Source: a virus
Length of the DNA stretch: 56,574 nt
Virus record (IMG/VR): IMGVR_UViG_3300042731_005216
Span: 1-56,574 of that record
Strand: one strand, 5' to 3'
This document shows positions 5,448 to 14,124 of the stretch, in pieces. The notes beneath the pieces are model-generated. The model was not told the DNA's origin and did not search any database. It saw only the letters and a list, made by a program, of their open reading frames with translations. Each line of letters opens with the position of its first letter. Within the stretch, counting starts at the first letter, position 1. The position numbers and the translations under genes were made by a program.

Positions 5448-6566
5448 ATGTTACACCATGATGGCAAGGAAAGCTACGAAACGGCATCTGTCCGCGCTAT
5501 GTCATGGGCAAAAGACAAGCTAAACCAGCTAATTGACCGAGGGAGGGAATCGACAAAAAAGGTGCTAGAGAAGGTAGATGCTACACTGATTGAAGACGCC
5601 ATCGTGAGAGCCGACCGCGTGAGCTTCTATCCAGGCAGCGAGGAGGGGACGCTTTGCATGGAGGCAAACGGCTTTGATGCGCTCATGCACGAGCACGCGG
5701 CTGACCAAGCCATCGCGCGTCTCGGGGGCTCGAAGCGGATCACGCAATGGGCGTTCCAGCCCGATACGGCCGAAGAGTTCGCCGGCATCCTCAACAAGAA
5801 GATCAAGCAGCAGGGCTCGAAACGGTACTTGACGCGCAGCGTCACCGGTCAGGTTCGTGGCTTTATGTCGGACCGATATCGTAGACTGGACGTTCGGCCT
5901 CTCGTCGAGTCATTAGTGTCCACGTCGGTCAGCGGCTACGGGGCGGTGCCAATCGACGCCCACGTCTTGGAAACAAGCTTTCATATGAAGTTGGTGCTCC
6001 CTCGGATCTTCGAGCCGATCACCAACGAAGTCGGGGTCTTTGGATTGACGTTTAGAAACAGCGACTTCGGCGCGGGGCGGCTCTATATCAAGGGTTTTTT
6101 CAACCGGCTCTGGTGCACCAACCTGGCTATGTGCGAGGATGGGATAAGCCAGGTTCACCTGGGTAGGGTTTTGTCGGATGATATAGCCTTCTCGCAGCGA
6201 ACCTACGAGCTCGACACCATGACGATGGCGAGCGCTATTGGAGACGTCGTGAAGCACATCTTTTCAGCCGAGAACATCGAGCGGCGCATGCTGCTCATCC
6301 AACAAGCCCACGCCGAGGACGCGGGGACCGACGTTGGCAAGGTGCTCAAGGGGCTCGTGAAAGGCAGCAAACTCTATCAGGGCGAAGCTAAACAGGTGAC
6401 CGAGGCGTTCAATAGTCCGGACGTGGAAATGCTCCCGCCAGGCCAGAATCGTTGGCGCTTGTCAAATGCCATCTCCCTCATTGCCCAGAAGACGAAGCCT
6501 GACCGCCAGCTAGAGCTGGAAGAGGTCGCAGGCGAGGTCGCTGGTCTAGTTCAACGCGCCGCGTAG
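5448..6566 (+). CDS. DUF932-type phage/plasmid protein, 372 aa
   Basis: Length, the central segments (YRRLDVRPLVESL, FGLTFRNSDFGAGRLYIKGF) and the C-terminal helices match DUF932 proteins found on phages and plasmids, whose biochemical role is not established. ATG 5448 is chosen because AAAGGTGAAGG precedes it at proper spacing; the frame can be extended to a TTG at 5397 inside the upstream hairpin. The gene stands alone between two strong hairpins (5370-5400 and 6579-6612), so it is probably expressed somewhat independently. No catalytic motif is obvious. Confidence 0.7.
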   Translation: MLHHDGKESYETASVRAMSWAKDKLNQLIDRGRESTKKVLEKVDATLIEDAIVRADRVSFYPGSEEGTLCMEANGFDALMHEHAADQAIARLGGSKRITQWAFQPDTAEEFAGILNKKIKQQGSKRYLTRSVTGQVRGFMSDRYRRLDVRPLVESLVSTSVSGYGAVPIDAHVLETSFHMKLVLPRIFEPITNEVGVFGLTFRNSDFGAGRLYIKGFFNRLWCTNLAMCEDGISQVHLGRVLSDDIAFSQRTYELDTMTMASAIGDVVKHIFSAENIERRMLLIQQAHAEDAGTDVGKVLKGLVKGSKLYQGEAKQVTEAFNSPDVEMLPPGQNRWRLSNAISLIAQKTKPDRQLELEEVAGEVAGLVQRAA

Positions 6567-6578
6567 CTCTGTGCGCAC

Positions 6579-6612
6579 GTCGGGCGAGGGTGATCGCAAG
6601 CCCTCGCCCGAC
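6579..6612 (+). terminator. 12-bp hairpin after the DUF932 gene
   Basis: GTCGGGCGAGGG and CCCTCGCCCGAC form a perfect 12-bp stem with a 10-nt loop. It starts 13 bases after the stop codon at 6566. No U tract follows. Confidence 0.68.
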
Positions 6613-6632
6613 TCCCCGTTCTCGGAGCTCAC

Positions 6633-6842
6633 ATGGCCAAAATCGTTCAGCATTTCTGCTCCAACCTACTCCGATTCACTGGCGGGAAAGCAAGAGCCTA
6701 CGAGCGCGCGCTGGCCGCGCCCGGGATCCTGAGTGTCGAGGACAATCGTGGTTGCGCTTGGACCGTTATCACGGTCGAGGAGGGCAGCCGCGCTGACGAC
6801 CTACTCAAGCCCCTGTCCATGCACAGGAAGGAGCAGCCATGA
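6633..6842 (+). CDS. Hypothetical small protein, 69 aa
   Basis: It starts MAKIVQHFCSNLLRF, then a basic helix and a strand-rich middle (CAWTVITVEEGS). Its stop overlaps the next gene's ATG by 4 bases (6839-6842). There is a weak ribosome binding site (GGAG) upstream. No family is recognised and no function can be assigned. Confidence 0.6.
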   Translation: MAKIVQHFCSNLLRFTGGKARAYERALAAPGILSVEDNRGCAWTVITVEEGSRADDLLKPLSMHRKEQP

Positions 6843-7207
6843 AGCCTTACGAGCCACCGCCAATCGACGAGCCCTGGACGCCTGGGCATGGAGATCGCTC
6901 GTGTATGTGCAATTCATGCCGAGAAGCAGCCAAGCGTCACCTTGAGCTGCTTCACGCAGAAATGGACCGCCAGGAAGCTGAACGTCAGGTTCTCGCTAGG
7001 AAGCGCCGACGTCCAAAAAAGAAGCCCTCAGCGCCCATTGTACCCCGTGAAGCCGCCCCAGTCACTCACACCTTCGGAGACCTAGCTGCTATGGTCTCGT
7101 GCATGCTTCTCGAACGGGTTTGCCTGGTAGGCTTCGCGCCAGTTAGTCTTGTCCGCAAGAAGGATGAGATGCGCTCCCGCGTACAGAAGCGGGAAAAACG
7201 GTCCTAG
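6839..7207 (+). CDS. Hypothetical Cys-containing basic protein, 122 aa
   Basis: The N-terminal part has CMCNSC near residues 22-27 and then a helical, very basic region (RKRRRPKKK near 55-63). The last 42 codons overlap, tail to tail, the convergent leftward gene that ends at 7082. The overlapped part is less convincing in composition, so the ancestral C-terminus may have been shorter. This is the last rightward gene before the end of the late operon. Function unknown. Confidence 0.5.
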   Translation: MKPYEPPPIDEPWTPGHGDRSCMCNSCREAAKRHLELLHAEMDRQEAERQVLARKRRRPKKKPSAPIVPREAAPVTHTFGDLAAMVSCMLLERVCLVGFAPVSLVRKKDEMRSRVQKREKRS

Positions 7208-7519
7208 AGCCCACGCCTGCATGGTGTGGACGTTCTCATGCGAGGCCAATCGCTCCACCGCGTCAGCGCTCGAATAGAGCTGAAACGACCCAAGTGTGAT
7301 GCCCCATAGGTGCCCAGGGTACACCTGGCTCAGCGTCGTCCCCTCCCTCGCAACGAAGCGCACGACTGCGGCCTTTTTGTCAGTGCTATGATAAGCGATC
7401 TGCTTCGCAGCCCATAGCGGCCCTAGCGTCGTGGTGAACGCGAGGCCCGACCAAGGGGCTGACCAGACCGTTCCAAGAGTTCTCAGAACACGAGACCCAG
7501 CTCTTGAAGCCCATTCCAT
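7082..7519 (-). CDS. Membrane-associated protein with HExxH motif, 145 aa
   Basis: Residues 92-99 or so read SHENVHTMQ, an HExxH zincin-like signature followed by a Gln. Next comes a hydrophobic stretch (ALGPFFPLLYAGAHLILLA) that could be a transmembrane segment. The N-terminal region has another weakly hydrophobic part. It overlaps the upstream amidase gene by 37 bases, and AAAGGG precedes ATG 7519. Being last in the lysis and fibre block, it may aid lysis. Enzymatic activity is inferred only from the motif; a third zinc ligand is not clear. Confidence 0.65.
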   Translation of the reverse strand: MEWASRAGSRVLRTLGTVWSAPWSGLAFTTTLGPLWAAKQIAYHSTDKKAAVVRFVAREGTTLSQVYPGHLWGITLGSFQLYSSADAVERLASHENVHTMQAWALGPFFPLLYAGAHLILLADKTNWREAYQANPFEKHARDHSS

Positions 7520-8082
7520 GCTCGCCCTTTCATTACCTGCTCGGTTTCGTAGCGGACATGGTTCAGATCCAGGAGCTTGCCAGGGCAGGCGCCAGGCTCA
7601 TTGGCCGCCTTGATGCCTCCCTGAACCTCCCCGTGGCCGCGTATCGCCTTGTAGGGGTCGAAAGCATACGCGGAGCACAAACCTGCCAACAAGTCAAGCA
7701 GAGAAGCCATTTGCGCAGCCGTAGGAGCTGTTTCTCTGAAGTCGCCGATGCAGCAGATGCCTATGAACGGGGCCGACCAACGGCGCGCGTGGTAGCCTAT
7801 TTCATTGAGCGGCAGCGCCTGCCACACCAACCCGTCGAACTCGCTATGACCTCCAATGAAGAGGGTATATGGATTCTCGTAGCCCGTGGCGGCTGCAACG
7901 GAGGGGTAATGAGGATCCTTGCCAGTGAAGATGTTGGAAATGGAGAGCCCATCGAGCCCCAGAATGACGCCCGTCTGCAAGTCGAGCCCTCCCCGGTGGA
8001 TCATGATGCCAGCAATCTCATCGCGCCGAGGAGCACGGCGGCCATCGTAGGCCTCTTCGATGATATTGATGATCTGGCTCAA
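7483..8082 (-). CDS. Endolysin: N-acetylmuramoyl-L-alanine amidase (Amidase_2/PGRP fold)
   Basis: The product cuts the amide bond between N-acetylmuramic acid and L-alanine in peptidoglycan, releasing progeny. The IMIHRGG segment (His29), FIGICCIGDF (about 107-115), GHGE (His150) and ACPG (Cys166) match the zinc ligands and core of the T7-lysozyme-like Amidase_2 fold. At 199 aa it is a single-domain enzyme with no cell-wall-binding domain or signal peptide, so a holin is expected. The start is TTG at 8082, overlapping the previous stop, so translation is probably coupled. Confidence 0.85.
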   Translation of the reverse strand: MSQIINIIEEAYDGRRAPRRDEIAGIMIHRGGLDLQTGVILGLDGLSISNIFTGKDPHYPSVAAATGYENPYTLFIGGHSEFDGLVWQALPLNEIGYHARRWSAPFIGICCIGDFRETAPTAAQMASLLDLLAGLCSAYAFDPYKAIRGHGEVQGGIKAANEPGACPGKLLDLNHVRYETEQVMKGRAWNGLQELGLVF

Positions 8083-8303
8083 GGCAGCTCAAAGCCCCAC
8101 TCGTTGCACGCCTCTATCAACCAGCTCCTGACTTGCCTGTAGGCTTTCGCCTGCTCCTCGGGGATATCCTCATACTTCAGCTTGCTGCGTACCTTGTTCC
8201 ATACTTCCCCGAGACCACAATGAATCTTTGATGCGTCTTGGAACATTCTGAACTCGTCCTCTTCCTCGGGCAAGCGAAAAACGAAAGTAGCAAGCGGCAT
8301 CAT
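8079..8303 (-). CDS. Conserved-looking small phage protein, 74 aa
   Basis: This charged helical protein (RLPEEEDEFRMFQDASK, then two helices) has an aromatic C-terminus, EWGFELP. Two ATG codons lie together at 8303 and 8300. It overlaps both neighbours by 4 bases. Its position before the endolysin suggests a minor lysis or tail role, but nothing more specific can be said. Confidence 0.6.
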   Translation of the reverse strand: MMPLATFVFRLPEEEDEFRMFQDASKIHCGLGEVWNKVRSKLKYEDIPEEQAKAYRQVRSWLIEACNEWGFELP

Positions 8304-8419
8304 CTTGTCCGTTTCAGGTAAATAGAGCCATCAGAGTCCCGCGCAAGGACGTAGACGGTGCGATTGAGCTCTCCCCGGATGAGGTGAGCGAGGATGAGGC
8401 GAACCACGACTTTGGCCAT
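8300..8419 (-). CDS. Very small protein, 39 aa
   Basis: ATG 8419 opens a 39-codon frame, MAKVVVRLILAHLIRGELNR and so on, ending in IYLKRTR. Its TGA overlaps the next gene's ATG. The perfect start-stop overlap and lack of any gap in the operon support it as a real gene. It may form a beta-hairpin and helix. Function unknown. Confidence 0.5.
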   Translation of the reverse strand: MAKVVVRLILAHLIRGELNRTVYVLARDSDGSIYLKRTR

Positions 8420-8428
8420 TGCGCGCTC

Positions 8429-8743
8429 CTAGACGTGCTTGCGGACGACGACGCGAAGCGGCTGATCTGAAGGCCACGTCTCCTCGACCCCAGACGAGTG
8501 CTCGAAGACGACCTCAGCTTCGTGGGTGCCCAGGGGAAGATCCCCGTCGTCCCACTCGATATGAAACAGCCCGTTTGCCGCGTCGTCGATAACCGCGGGT
8601 TGCAGGACAAGCAAGCCCGCCTGCTGACGGAGTCGCAAATTGATGGCACTGAAGCTCGAAAGGTCGACCCCGTCGAACTCGAAGTCCAAGTTGGGCTTGC
8701 GGTCGGTCGCCACGTAGTAGATGGTCTCGGGGTCGCTACTCAT
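8429..8743 (-). CDS. BppU-like/Ig-fold fibre accessory protein, 104 aa
   Basis: The pattern of a leading acidic strand (PNLDFEFDGVDLSSF), a middle IDDAANGLFHIEWDDGDLPLGTHEAEV and a final strand (LRVVVRKHV) resembles the N-terminal beta-sandwich of phage baseplate upper proteins (BppU). The 107-aa product at 13785-14108 shows the same layout, so the two are likely paralogous decoration or attachment domains around the large fibre. It overlaps its upstream neighbour by 4 bases. Family assignment is by layout only. Confidence 0.5.
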   Translation of the reverse strand: MSSDPETIYYVATDRKPNLDFEFDGVDLSSFSAINLRLRQQAGLLVLQPAVIDDAANGLFHIEWDDGDLPLGTHEAEVVFEHSSGVEETWPSDQPLRVVVRKHV

Positions 8744-9315
8744 CGATTGTCCTCCACGGCGAGGACCTCGGCGGCCGTCGTCGCGTCAATGATCTGTTGC
8801 TTCAAGGCCTCCCCAGAAGCCAGAAGGGCGCGATGGCCGAGGACAATCTCCTCGTAAAACACGGCCACAGCAGCTGCACTCCCTAGCGACTGTATTCCGT
8901 CATTGTCGTAGACATTGAGCAGCACTGGATATGCAATGGCCAGGTTTCGAGCTTCGTACAGCAACCCATAACGGAGCATAGCTGCGTCATTGATGCGGAA
9001 GCGTTTGCCGTTACTGGCAACGAAACCCTCGGCAATCAGCTCCTCGGTGCGAGCATCGATCTCGGCTGCGCGGGCTACCTTGAGCGGTTTCAGCTTCGGT
9101 ACCTCGGTGTAGTGCACGAGACTCGTGCCGTCGCCACTTTCTAGTTGGTGATAATAGGGATGCCCCGCGTCGGCCACAGGCTTGGCAATGAGCCCCTCTG
9201 GAGCATTGACCACCACCGAAGCCACTTCTGCATTGATGGCCTGGGCCTCCACAAGGGTATACGCCGTGGAGCTTGTCGCAAGGACTTCGCCTGCTGCGTT
9301 CAAATAGGCCTGCAT
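8740..9315 (-). CDS. Tail-fibre-associated protein with DUF4376-like domain, 191 aa
   Basis: A strand-rich N-terminal region (residues 1-75) is followed by a helical segment, AARAAEIDARTEELIAEGF-like (about 82-100) with FRINDAAMLRYGL, which resembles DUF4376 found next to phage tail fibres. The gene lies directly downstream of the 1489-aa fibre gene with a 3-base gap. It may be a fibre chaperone or a fibre component. No catalytic motif is visible. Confidence 0.6.
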   Translation of the reverse strand: MQAYLNAAGEVLATSSTAYTLVEAQAINAEVASVVVNAPEGLIAKPVADAGHPYYHQLESGDGTSLVHYTEVPKLKPLKVARAAEIDARTEELIAEGFVASNGKRFRINDAAMLRYGLLYEARNLAIAYPVLLNVYDNDGIQSLGSAAAVAVFYEEIVLGHRALLASGEALKQQIIDATTAAEVLAVEDNR

Positions 9316-9318
9316 GAG

Positions 9319-12300
9319 CTATCTCCAGAATGCGCCACGAATGCGGCTGTAGACGTGCTGAGCATTGGCTGCGAAGGTGTCGTCCAGGTTCCCGCCGCCA
9401 GCATCGCGATAGAGTGCGAGCGCGAGGGAACCGTCTTGCTCCAGGTCGGGAACGGTGAATACAAACTGAGTCACCGCTAACGTGAAGGCTGTGAACGGGC
9501 CTGTGACAATCTGCGAGAGTTGTCGCGTATAGGGCAGCGTGCCGTCGAGAACGTCCCCCGCGTTGAGCGTCACCACGTCAAGCTGAAGCTCCACGTTGCC
9601 GGAGCCGCTGGCCTCGGGAGCCCAGCCGACCTCGTAGATGAGAGGGCGGCTCGTGTCCAATCCAGGCAACGCCTGAAGAGTCGTGACAGAACCATCCTTA
9701 TTCCCGTCCTGCCAACGATTCTGCAATGCTTTGATGCTAAGCCCGCTCGCGATGTCGATGGCGGAGTCCGGCTGCGCGAAGCCCTCCATCTCTTCCATCA
9801 GTCGGCGGTGCCACACGAGCTGACGATAGGGCTCGGCTGCGCCGAAGTGTTCCACGACACCGTCCGAATTGATCTCGGTGCGATTGGTGTGGAGCTTGAT
9901 GCGGTCGGCGGCGGGAGCCGTCGAGATGGCCGTTGTGATGCGGACCCGCACCCAATATTTCGTGATAGTGTTGAGCGTCTTCGTCGCCCATCCTGTGATG
10001 CCGTCCGTATTGAACCGAACCTGCTCGGTGCTCACCCGCTGAAACAGCCGTTGCGCATATTGCTGGTAAGGCGCGTCAGCATCGGCGCTGAGATGCTCGA
10101 TGCTGGTCCATGCCGAGCCGTTCCAATACTCCAAAACCACGGCCCCAGTACCTATGCCGAGCGCGGTGGTTATTTCGGGCTTGAGACCAGGGAATTCTTG
10201 ATCACCACCGATGTAGAAACAGTTCCCCGCGCCGACACCCGCAAAGAGCGCCGCCGAGGAGCCATCGTCGTCCTTGATAGCGGACGTGATATCGTTCCAC
10301 GTGCCTACTTCGAGGTTGGTGTTGGTGAGCGCAGCCATGCCACGAGTATGACTGTCGCCGCCTCCGAAGGCTGATTCCCGAGGGCGGTCTTCGCTGCCTA
10401 CGTGCAGCTCTGCTGTGATCTGGATCGCTTCGTCGCCGGGAACGACGGACGAATGCTGAACGGCTATTTCTGCACTCAGGTTGTAGTCTGTCTTGTCCTC
10501 GCGAAACACACCATTGGTGAGCGCGAAGACTGCATCCGTTGCCTCCACACGGACATGCGTTGTGAAGCCGGAATCGTCAACAACCCGAAGATAGGTCCCT
10601 GTGACAATACCTCCCGTGGACCCTATGTGAAGCCCCGTTGTGAAGTCGGTCATGGCAAGGCCATTGATACGACCACGGGCGGCGACACCGTTGACGAGCA
10701 TGGCTGTCACTCCATCCTCGACTTCGGTGTGCTCGACTTCGATGGAGTATCCGGCTCCGACACAACGCAATGCCGTCTCGCAGTCGTCAATGTAGCAATC
10801 CACGACCAGCAAGGCTCCCGTTGTTCCAGCAACGTCAATACCTATCCCACCAACGCCGCTAGCGTCACGGAAGGTTAGCCCTTGAATGAGCTGACCGCCG
10901 TTGGCCGAGCAAAGAGCCGCGGTTGCGGTAGAGGCGTCGATGATAGTCGCCTTCTTGCCTGCAAGGCCGATAAGACTGACGTGGTCGGGCAGCGTAAAGG
11001 GAGGCGTTGAATACTCCCCCGGAGCCACGATAATGGCCACAGGAGCCGCCGCGGTCGGAGTAAAGGCATTGGCTAGCGTGATGGCATCGGCGATGCTCGT
11101 TGCGTCCGCCCCTGCAGCCGTCTTGGCTACCAACACCGTGCGGTCGGGATCCCAGAATTTGGCTATGCCATGGACGTGGTCGCTGCGCGCGAAGCTCGTC
11201 GCCGAGCCCTCGTCGGCTGTGTCCCCGGGGTTGATGGTGGTTGGCGTGTCAGCCGTGATAGCGTGACGATGGTCGCTACGCGCGAAGCTCGTCGCCGAGC
11301 CCTCGTCTGACGTATCGTCGGGCTGAATCGTGCCCGCAGCAGCTGCCACGATGGCGTGCTGATGGTCGCTACGAGCGAAGCTAGTCGCCGAACCCGCGTC
11401 GGCCGAGTCATCGGGCTCGATGGTGCCGGGGGCCGCGAAGGCCGCGACGGAGTGTTGGTGATCTGCTCGAGCAAAGCTCGTTGAGGCGCCTTCGTCCGCG
11501 GTATCGCCAGGGGTGACAGCACCCGGCGTCGCAGCTGCGATGGCGTGCTGATGGTCGCTGCGCGCAAAGAGGCTGGCCGAGCCTGGAGCCGCAACGTCGT
11601 CGGGTCTAATGGTGCCCGGGGTCCCAAAACTCGAGACCGAGTGCTGATGGTCACTGCGAGAGAACGAGCTCGCTGAGCCCTCGTTCGGTGTCGCATCTGG
11701 GGTGACCGCCCCAGGGGCTTCGCACAGGATGCCATGGGTGTGATCGCTCCTGGCCAAGGTAGCAGCCGCACCATCGCTAGCAGAGGCATCAGGAACGATA
11801 TTCCCAGGAGTGCCCACAAGCACTCCGTGAGCGTGGTCCTTCCTAGAATACTCCAGGGAGGAGCCTGCAACGCCTGCGGAGGCGTCGACATCCTCTACCG
11901 TATCGCCGGGAGCAAGAGCAGCGGCCACCACGAGCCGAGGGTCGCTGTCGGTGACGTAGGGGTTTGCCCCACCTGGCGAGCCGTCTGTGCCGACTAGGGC
12001 TGCCTTCTGATTGGTCGTCGGAAAGCGGCCATCGTCACCCACCGCGACGTCTGCGGAGCCCGTGCCCACGTTCAGCCACCCCTGAACCACCTTGCCAAAG
12101 GTGTCCGCCTTGACCAGCTCATTGGCTCCAGGGGTCGCCGAACCGATCTCATCTGACCCACCGTCTTCGTGCGTGGCTCCGTGCGCCGTGGGCGCCCTTG
12201 CATCGGTAAGGCGGCTGTCGTCGTCGGTGACGTAGGGGTTGGCCCCAGAGGGGGTCCCTGTGCCTGCCAGGGCGGCCTTTTCGAGCGTTGTAGGGAGGCG

Positions 12301-13788
12301 CGGGTCGTCGTCGGTGACATAGGGGTTGAGCCCCGAGGGCGACCCTGTCCCCGCGAGCGCGGCCTTCTCAGGAGCTGTCGGGAACCTCGCGTCGTTCCCC
12401 TCCGCAGCCTCGCCAGCTCCTATCCCCAGGTCGACGTTGAGGTCTACCACGGCTCCCGACCCGCCGCCGCTCAAGGCCGTCCCAGCGTTGATGGTCTGAT
12501 TTGGCTGCGCGCCAGCCGCAATCCCGTCGAGCTTTGCCCCGTCCACGGAAACGTCGCGACCGTCTACAGTCCCGCCCGTGGCTATGTTGCCTGCGTCGTC
12601 GACGCTCACCGCACTGCCTTGGATGAGCTTGCCCGTTGTCCCGTCGAAGCGAGCCAACGTTTCGTCGAATGCCGAGGCAGGCCCCACTACGTCCCCGCTC
12701 GTCGGGGTGGCGCGGGCTACCCATGCGGTCCCCGTCCAGAGCCACTGGGAGGAGTCGTCGGCTTGGATGGCTTCGTGTCCCTCGTCGTCGGCTCCGAGCC
12801 CGAGCGCGATACGCGCCGCCGCGTCAGCCACTTCATGGACGATGGGTCGAGCTGAATCTGGAATCTGGGCAATGGGAACATCGCCCGTAGCATCGAGAGT
12901 AGCGACGCCATTCGGCTGTCCTTTGTCGCTGGCAGGGATCCCTCCAACCTGACCGATGGTCACGGAGTGAGGATTGTTATTCAGGGTGACGTGCGGGATT
13001 GTCGGGCTCGGGTAGGTCCCCGCCAAGTCCCCACTCGCAGTCCCGGTAGGAGCCCGCGCGTCGGTCATGCGGCTGTCGTCGTCGGTGACGTAGGGGTTGG
13101 CCCCAGATGGGGTGCCCGTGCCCGCCAGAGCGGCCTTTTCGTCGGTCGTCGGCAGGTTCGCGTGGGCATAGGTCGACTCGTGGGTCGCCACGGCAGCAGC
13201 CGCGCTCCCGGCAGGGTCTGCCCCGGCCTGCGCAGCCGTCACCGAGTGTGGATTCGTCGCGTCGGCGACGTGGGTATCCAGATTCCCTTGAACAGTCGCC
13301 GCTGAACCCACGGGGTCAGCCCCCGCCTGCGCAGCCGTGACGCTGTGCGGGTTGGCCGTGCTCGCGATATGCCCATCCGCAGCCGCCCCGTCTGCAGCGA
13401 CGTCGCGGCCATCTACGGTCCCGGGCGTCGCGATGTTCCCCGAGTCGTCAACGGTGACGGAGCTGTCCTTGAGCAGCTTGCCCGTGGTCCCATCGAAGCG
13501 CGGGAGCGCGTTGTCTGTGGCCGAGGCGGGGCCATCCACCATATCAGGCAGGGGGACCCCGACCTCGACCACGTTATCGGCCGGAACGTCGGTGAGCACG
13601 ACGTTGCTACCGGCTCGAATACCCTTCGCTTGCAATGCGTCGCCCACCTTGGCAGGGGAGGCTACGAGCGACTCGTGCGCGTTCTGGCCAGCGTCGGCCA
13701 GGGTATTTGACTCACCAGTCGCAGGAGCTGGAACAGGAATGCCAAGGATGAGCTCGATGCCGTCTTGTCCAAGTATGAGGCTGGTCAT
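9319..13788 (-). CDS. Large repeat-rich tail fibre/tailspike, 1489 aa
   Basis: This is the longest gene. Residues about 1-640 carry tail-fibre repeats with NPHSVTAAQAGADP and NPYVTDDDSRL motifs. Residues about 640-876 hold seven or eight tandem units of roughly 31 aa, each ending in a DHxH motif (DHTH, DHQH, DHRH, DHVH). Residues about 880-1150 resemble a right-handed beta-helix (pectin-lyase-like) domain. The remaining C-terminus is a beta-rich receptor- or glycan-binding region. HxH motifs bind metal in trimeric phage fibres such as T4 gp37. The role is host recognition at the baseplate periphery. The start overlaps the upstream gene's stop. Confidence 0.85.
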   Translation of the reverse strand: MTSLILGQDGIELILGIPVPAPATGESNTLADAGQNAHESLVASPAKVGDALQAKGIRAGSNVVLTDVPADNVVEVGVPLPDMVDGPASATDNALPRFDGTTGKLLKDSSVTVDDSGNIATPGTVDGRDVAADGAAADGHIASTANPHSVTAAQAGADPVGSAATVQGNLDTHVADATNPHSVTAAQAGADPAGSAAAAVATHESTYAHANLPTTDEKAALAGTGTPSGANPYVTDDDSRMTDARAPTGTASGDLAGTYPSPTIPHVTLNNNPHSVTIGQVGGIPASDKGQPNGVATLDATGDVPIAQIPDSARPIVHEVADAAARIALGLGADDEGHEAIQADDSSQWLWTGTAWVARATPTSGDVVGPASAFDETLARFDGTTGKLIQGSAVSVDDAGNIATGGTVDGRDVSVDGAKLDGIAAGAQPNQTINAGTALSGGGSGAVVDLNVDLGIGAGEAAEGNDARFPTAPEKAALAGTGSPSGLNPYVTDDDPRLPTTLEKAALAGTGTPSGANPYVTDDDSRLTDARAPTAHGATHEDGGSDEIGSATPGANELVKADTFGKVVQGWLNVGTGSADVAVGDDGRFPTTNQKAALVGTDGSPGGANPYVTDSDPRLVVAAALAPGDTVEDVDASAGVAGSSLEYSRKDHAHGVLVGTPGNIVPDASASDGAAATLARSDHTHGILCEAPGAVTPDATPNEGSASSFSRSDHQHSVSSFGTPGTIRPDDVAAPGSASLFARSDHQHAIAAATPGAVTPGDTADEGASTSFARADHQHSVAAFAAPGTIEPDDSADAGSATSFARSDHQHAIVAAAAGTIQPDDTSDEGSATSFARSDHRHAITADTPTTINPGDTADEGSATSFARSDHVHGIAKFWDPDRTVLVAKTAAGADATSIADAITLANAFTPTAAAPVAIIVAPGEYSTPPFTLPDHVSLIGLAGKKATIIDASTATAALCSANGGQLIQGLTFRDASGVGGIGIDVAGTTGALLVVDCYIDDCETALRCVGAGYSIEVEHTEVEDGVTAMLVNGVAARGRINGLAMTDFTTGLHIGSTGGIVTGTYLRVVDDSGFTTHVRVEATDAVFALTNGVFREDKTDYNLSAEIAVQHSSVVPGDEAIQITAELHVGSEDRPRESAFGGGDSHTRGMAALTNTNLEVGTWNDITSAIKDDDGSSAALFAGVGAGNCFYIGGDQEFPGLKPEITTALGIGTGAVVLEYWNGSAWTSIEHLSADADAPYQQYAQRLFQRVSTEQVRFNTDGITGWATKTLNTITKYWVRVRITTAISTAPAADRIKLHTNRTEINSDGVVEHFGAAEPYRQLVWHRRLMEEMEGFAQPDSAIDIASGLSIKALQNRWQDGNKDGSVTTLQALPGLDTSRPLIYEVGWAPEASGSGNVELQLDVVTLNAGDVLDGTLPYTRQLSQIVTGPFTAFTLAVTQFVFTVPDLEQDGSLALALYRDAGGGNLDDTFAANAQHVYSRIRGAFWR
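11160..11860 (-). repeat. Tandem approx. 93-bp repeats encoding DHxH units
   Basis: Within the large fibre gene, imperfect direct repeats of about 93 bp encode successive ATPGxxxPDDxxDEGSATSFARSDHxH units. DNA identity between units is high around the GATGGTCGCT segment (plus strand), which favours recombination and copy-number change. Confidence 0.8.
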
Positions 13789-14108
13789 GCTGGCAACTCC
13801 TGTACGTCGAGAACGAAGCGCTGCGGGGACGTCAGCGGCCTGTCAGAAGCATCCGTGAAGGTAATGGCGGCCTCCTGTGCGATGCCCGCCACAAGGTCTG
13901 TCGGATCCCAAACAAACTTGAACATTCCTTGCGCCGCGTCCACCTTCTGAGCCGTCTTGACAAGAACCCCAGCCGGGTCGGGCCTGTCAAGCCGCAATGT
14001 GACCGTCAAGTCGGTAATGTCCACACCCTTCAGTACGCCTAGCAGCTCTGGGAGCTGATCGCCTTCGCTGTAGATGTGGGGAAACTTTGGGCAGGCTTCG
14101 CAGGTCAT
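13785..14108 (-). CDS. BppU-like N-terminal-domain protein, 107 aa
   Basis: A short Cys-containing N-terminus (MTCEACPKFPHIY) precedes a beta-sandwich-like sequence: ITDLTVTLRLDRPD, DAAQGMFKFVWDPTDL, AAITFTDASD and FVLDVQEL. The strand order matches the BppU N-terminal domain and the 104-aa product at 8429-8743. It lies just upstream of the giant fibre and overlaps it by 4 bases, so it may link that fibre to the baseplate. This is a positional inference. Confidence 0.5.
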   Translation of the reverse strand: MTCEACPKFPHIYSEGDQLPELLGVLKGVDITDLTVTLRLDRPDPAGVLVKTAQKVDAAQGMFKFVWDPTDLVAGIAQEAAITFTDASDRPLTSPQRFVLDVQELPA

Positions 14109-14124
14109 TCTTCACCTCGCGCCG

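Noticed and set aside
9520-10374. 284-residue rightward frame opposite the large fibre gene
   Set aside because: Antisense shadow of a well-supported fibre gene. High GC in third positions keeps antisense frames open.
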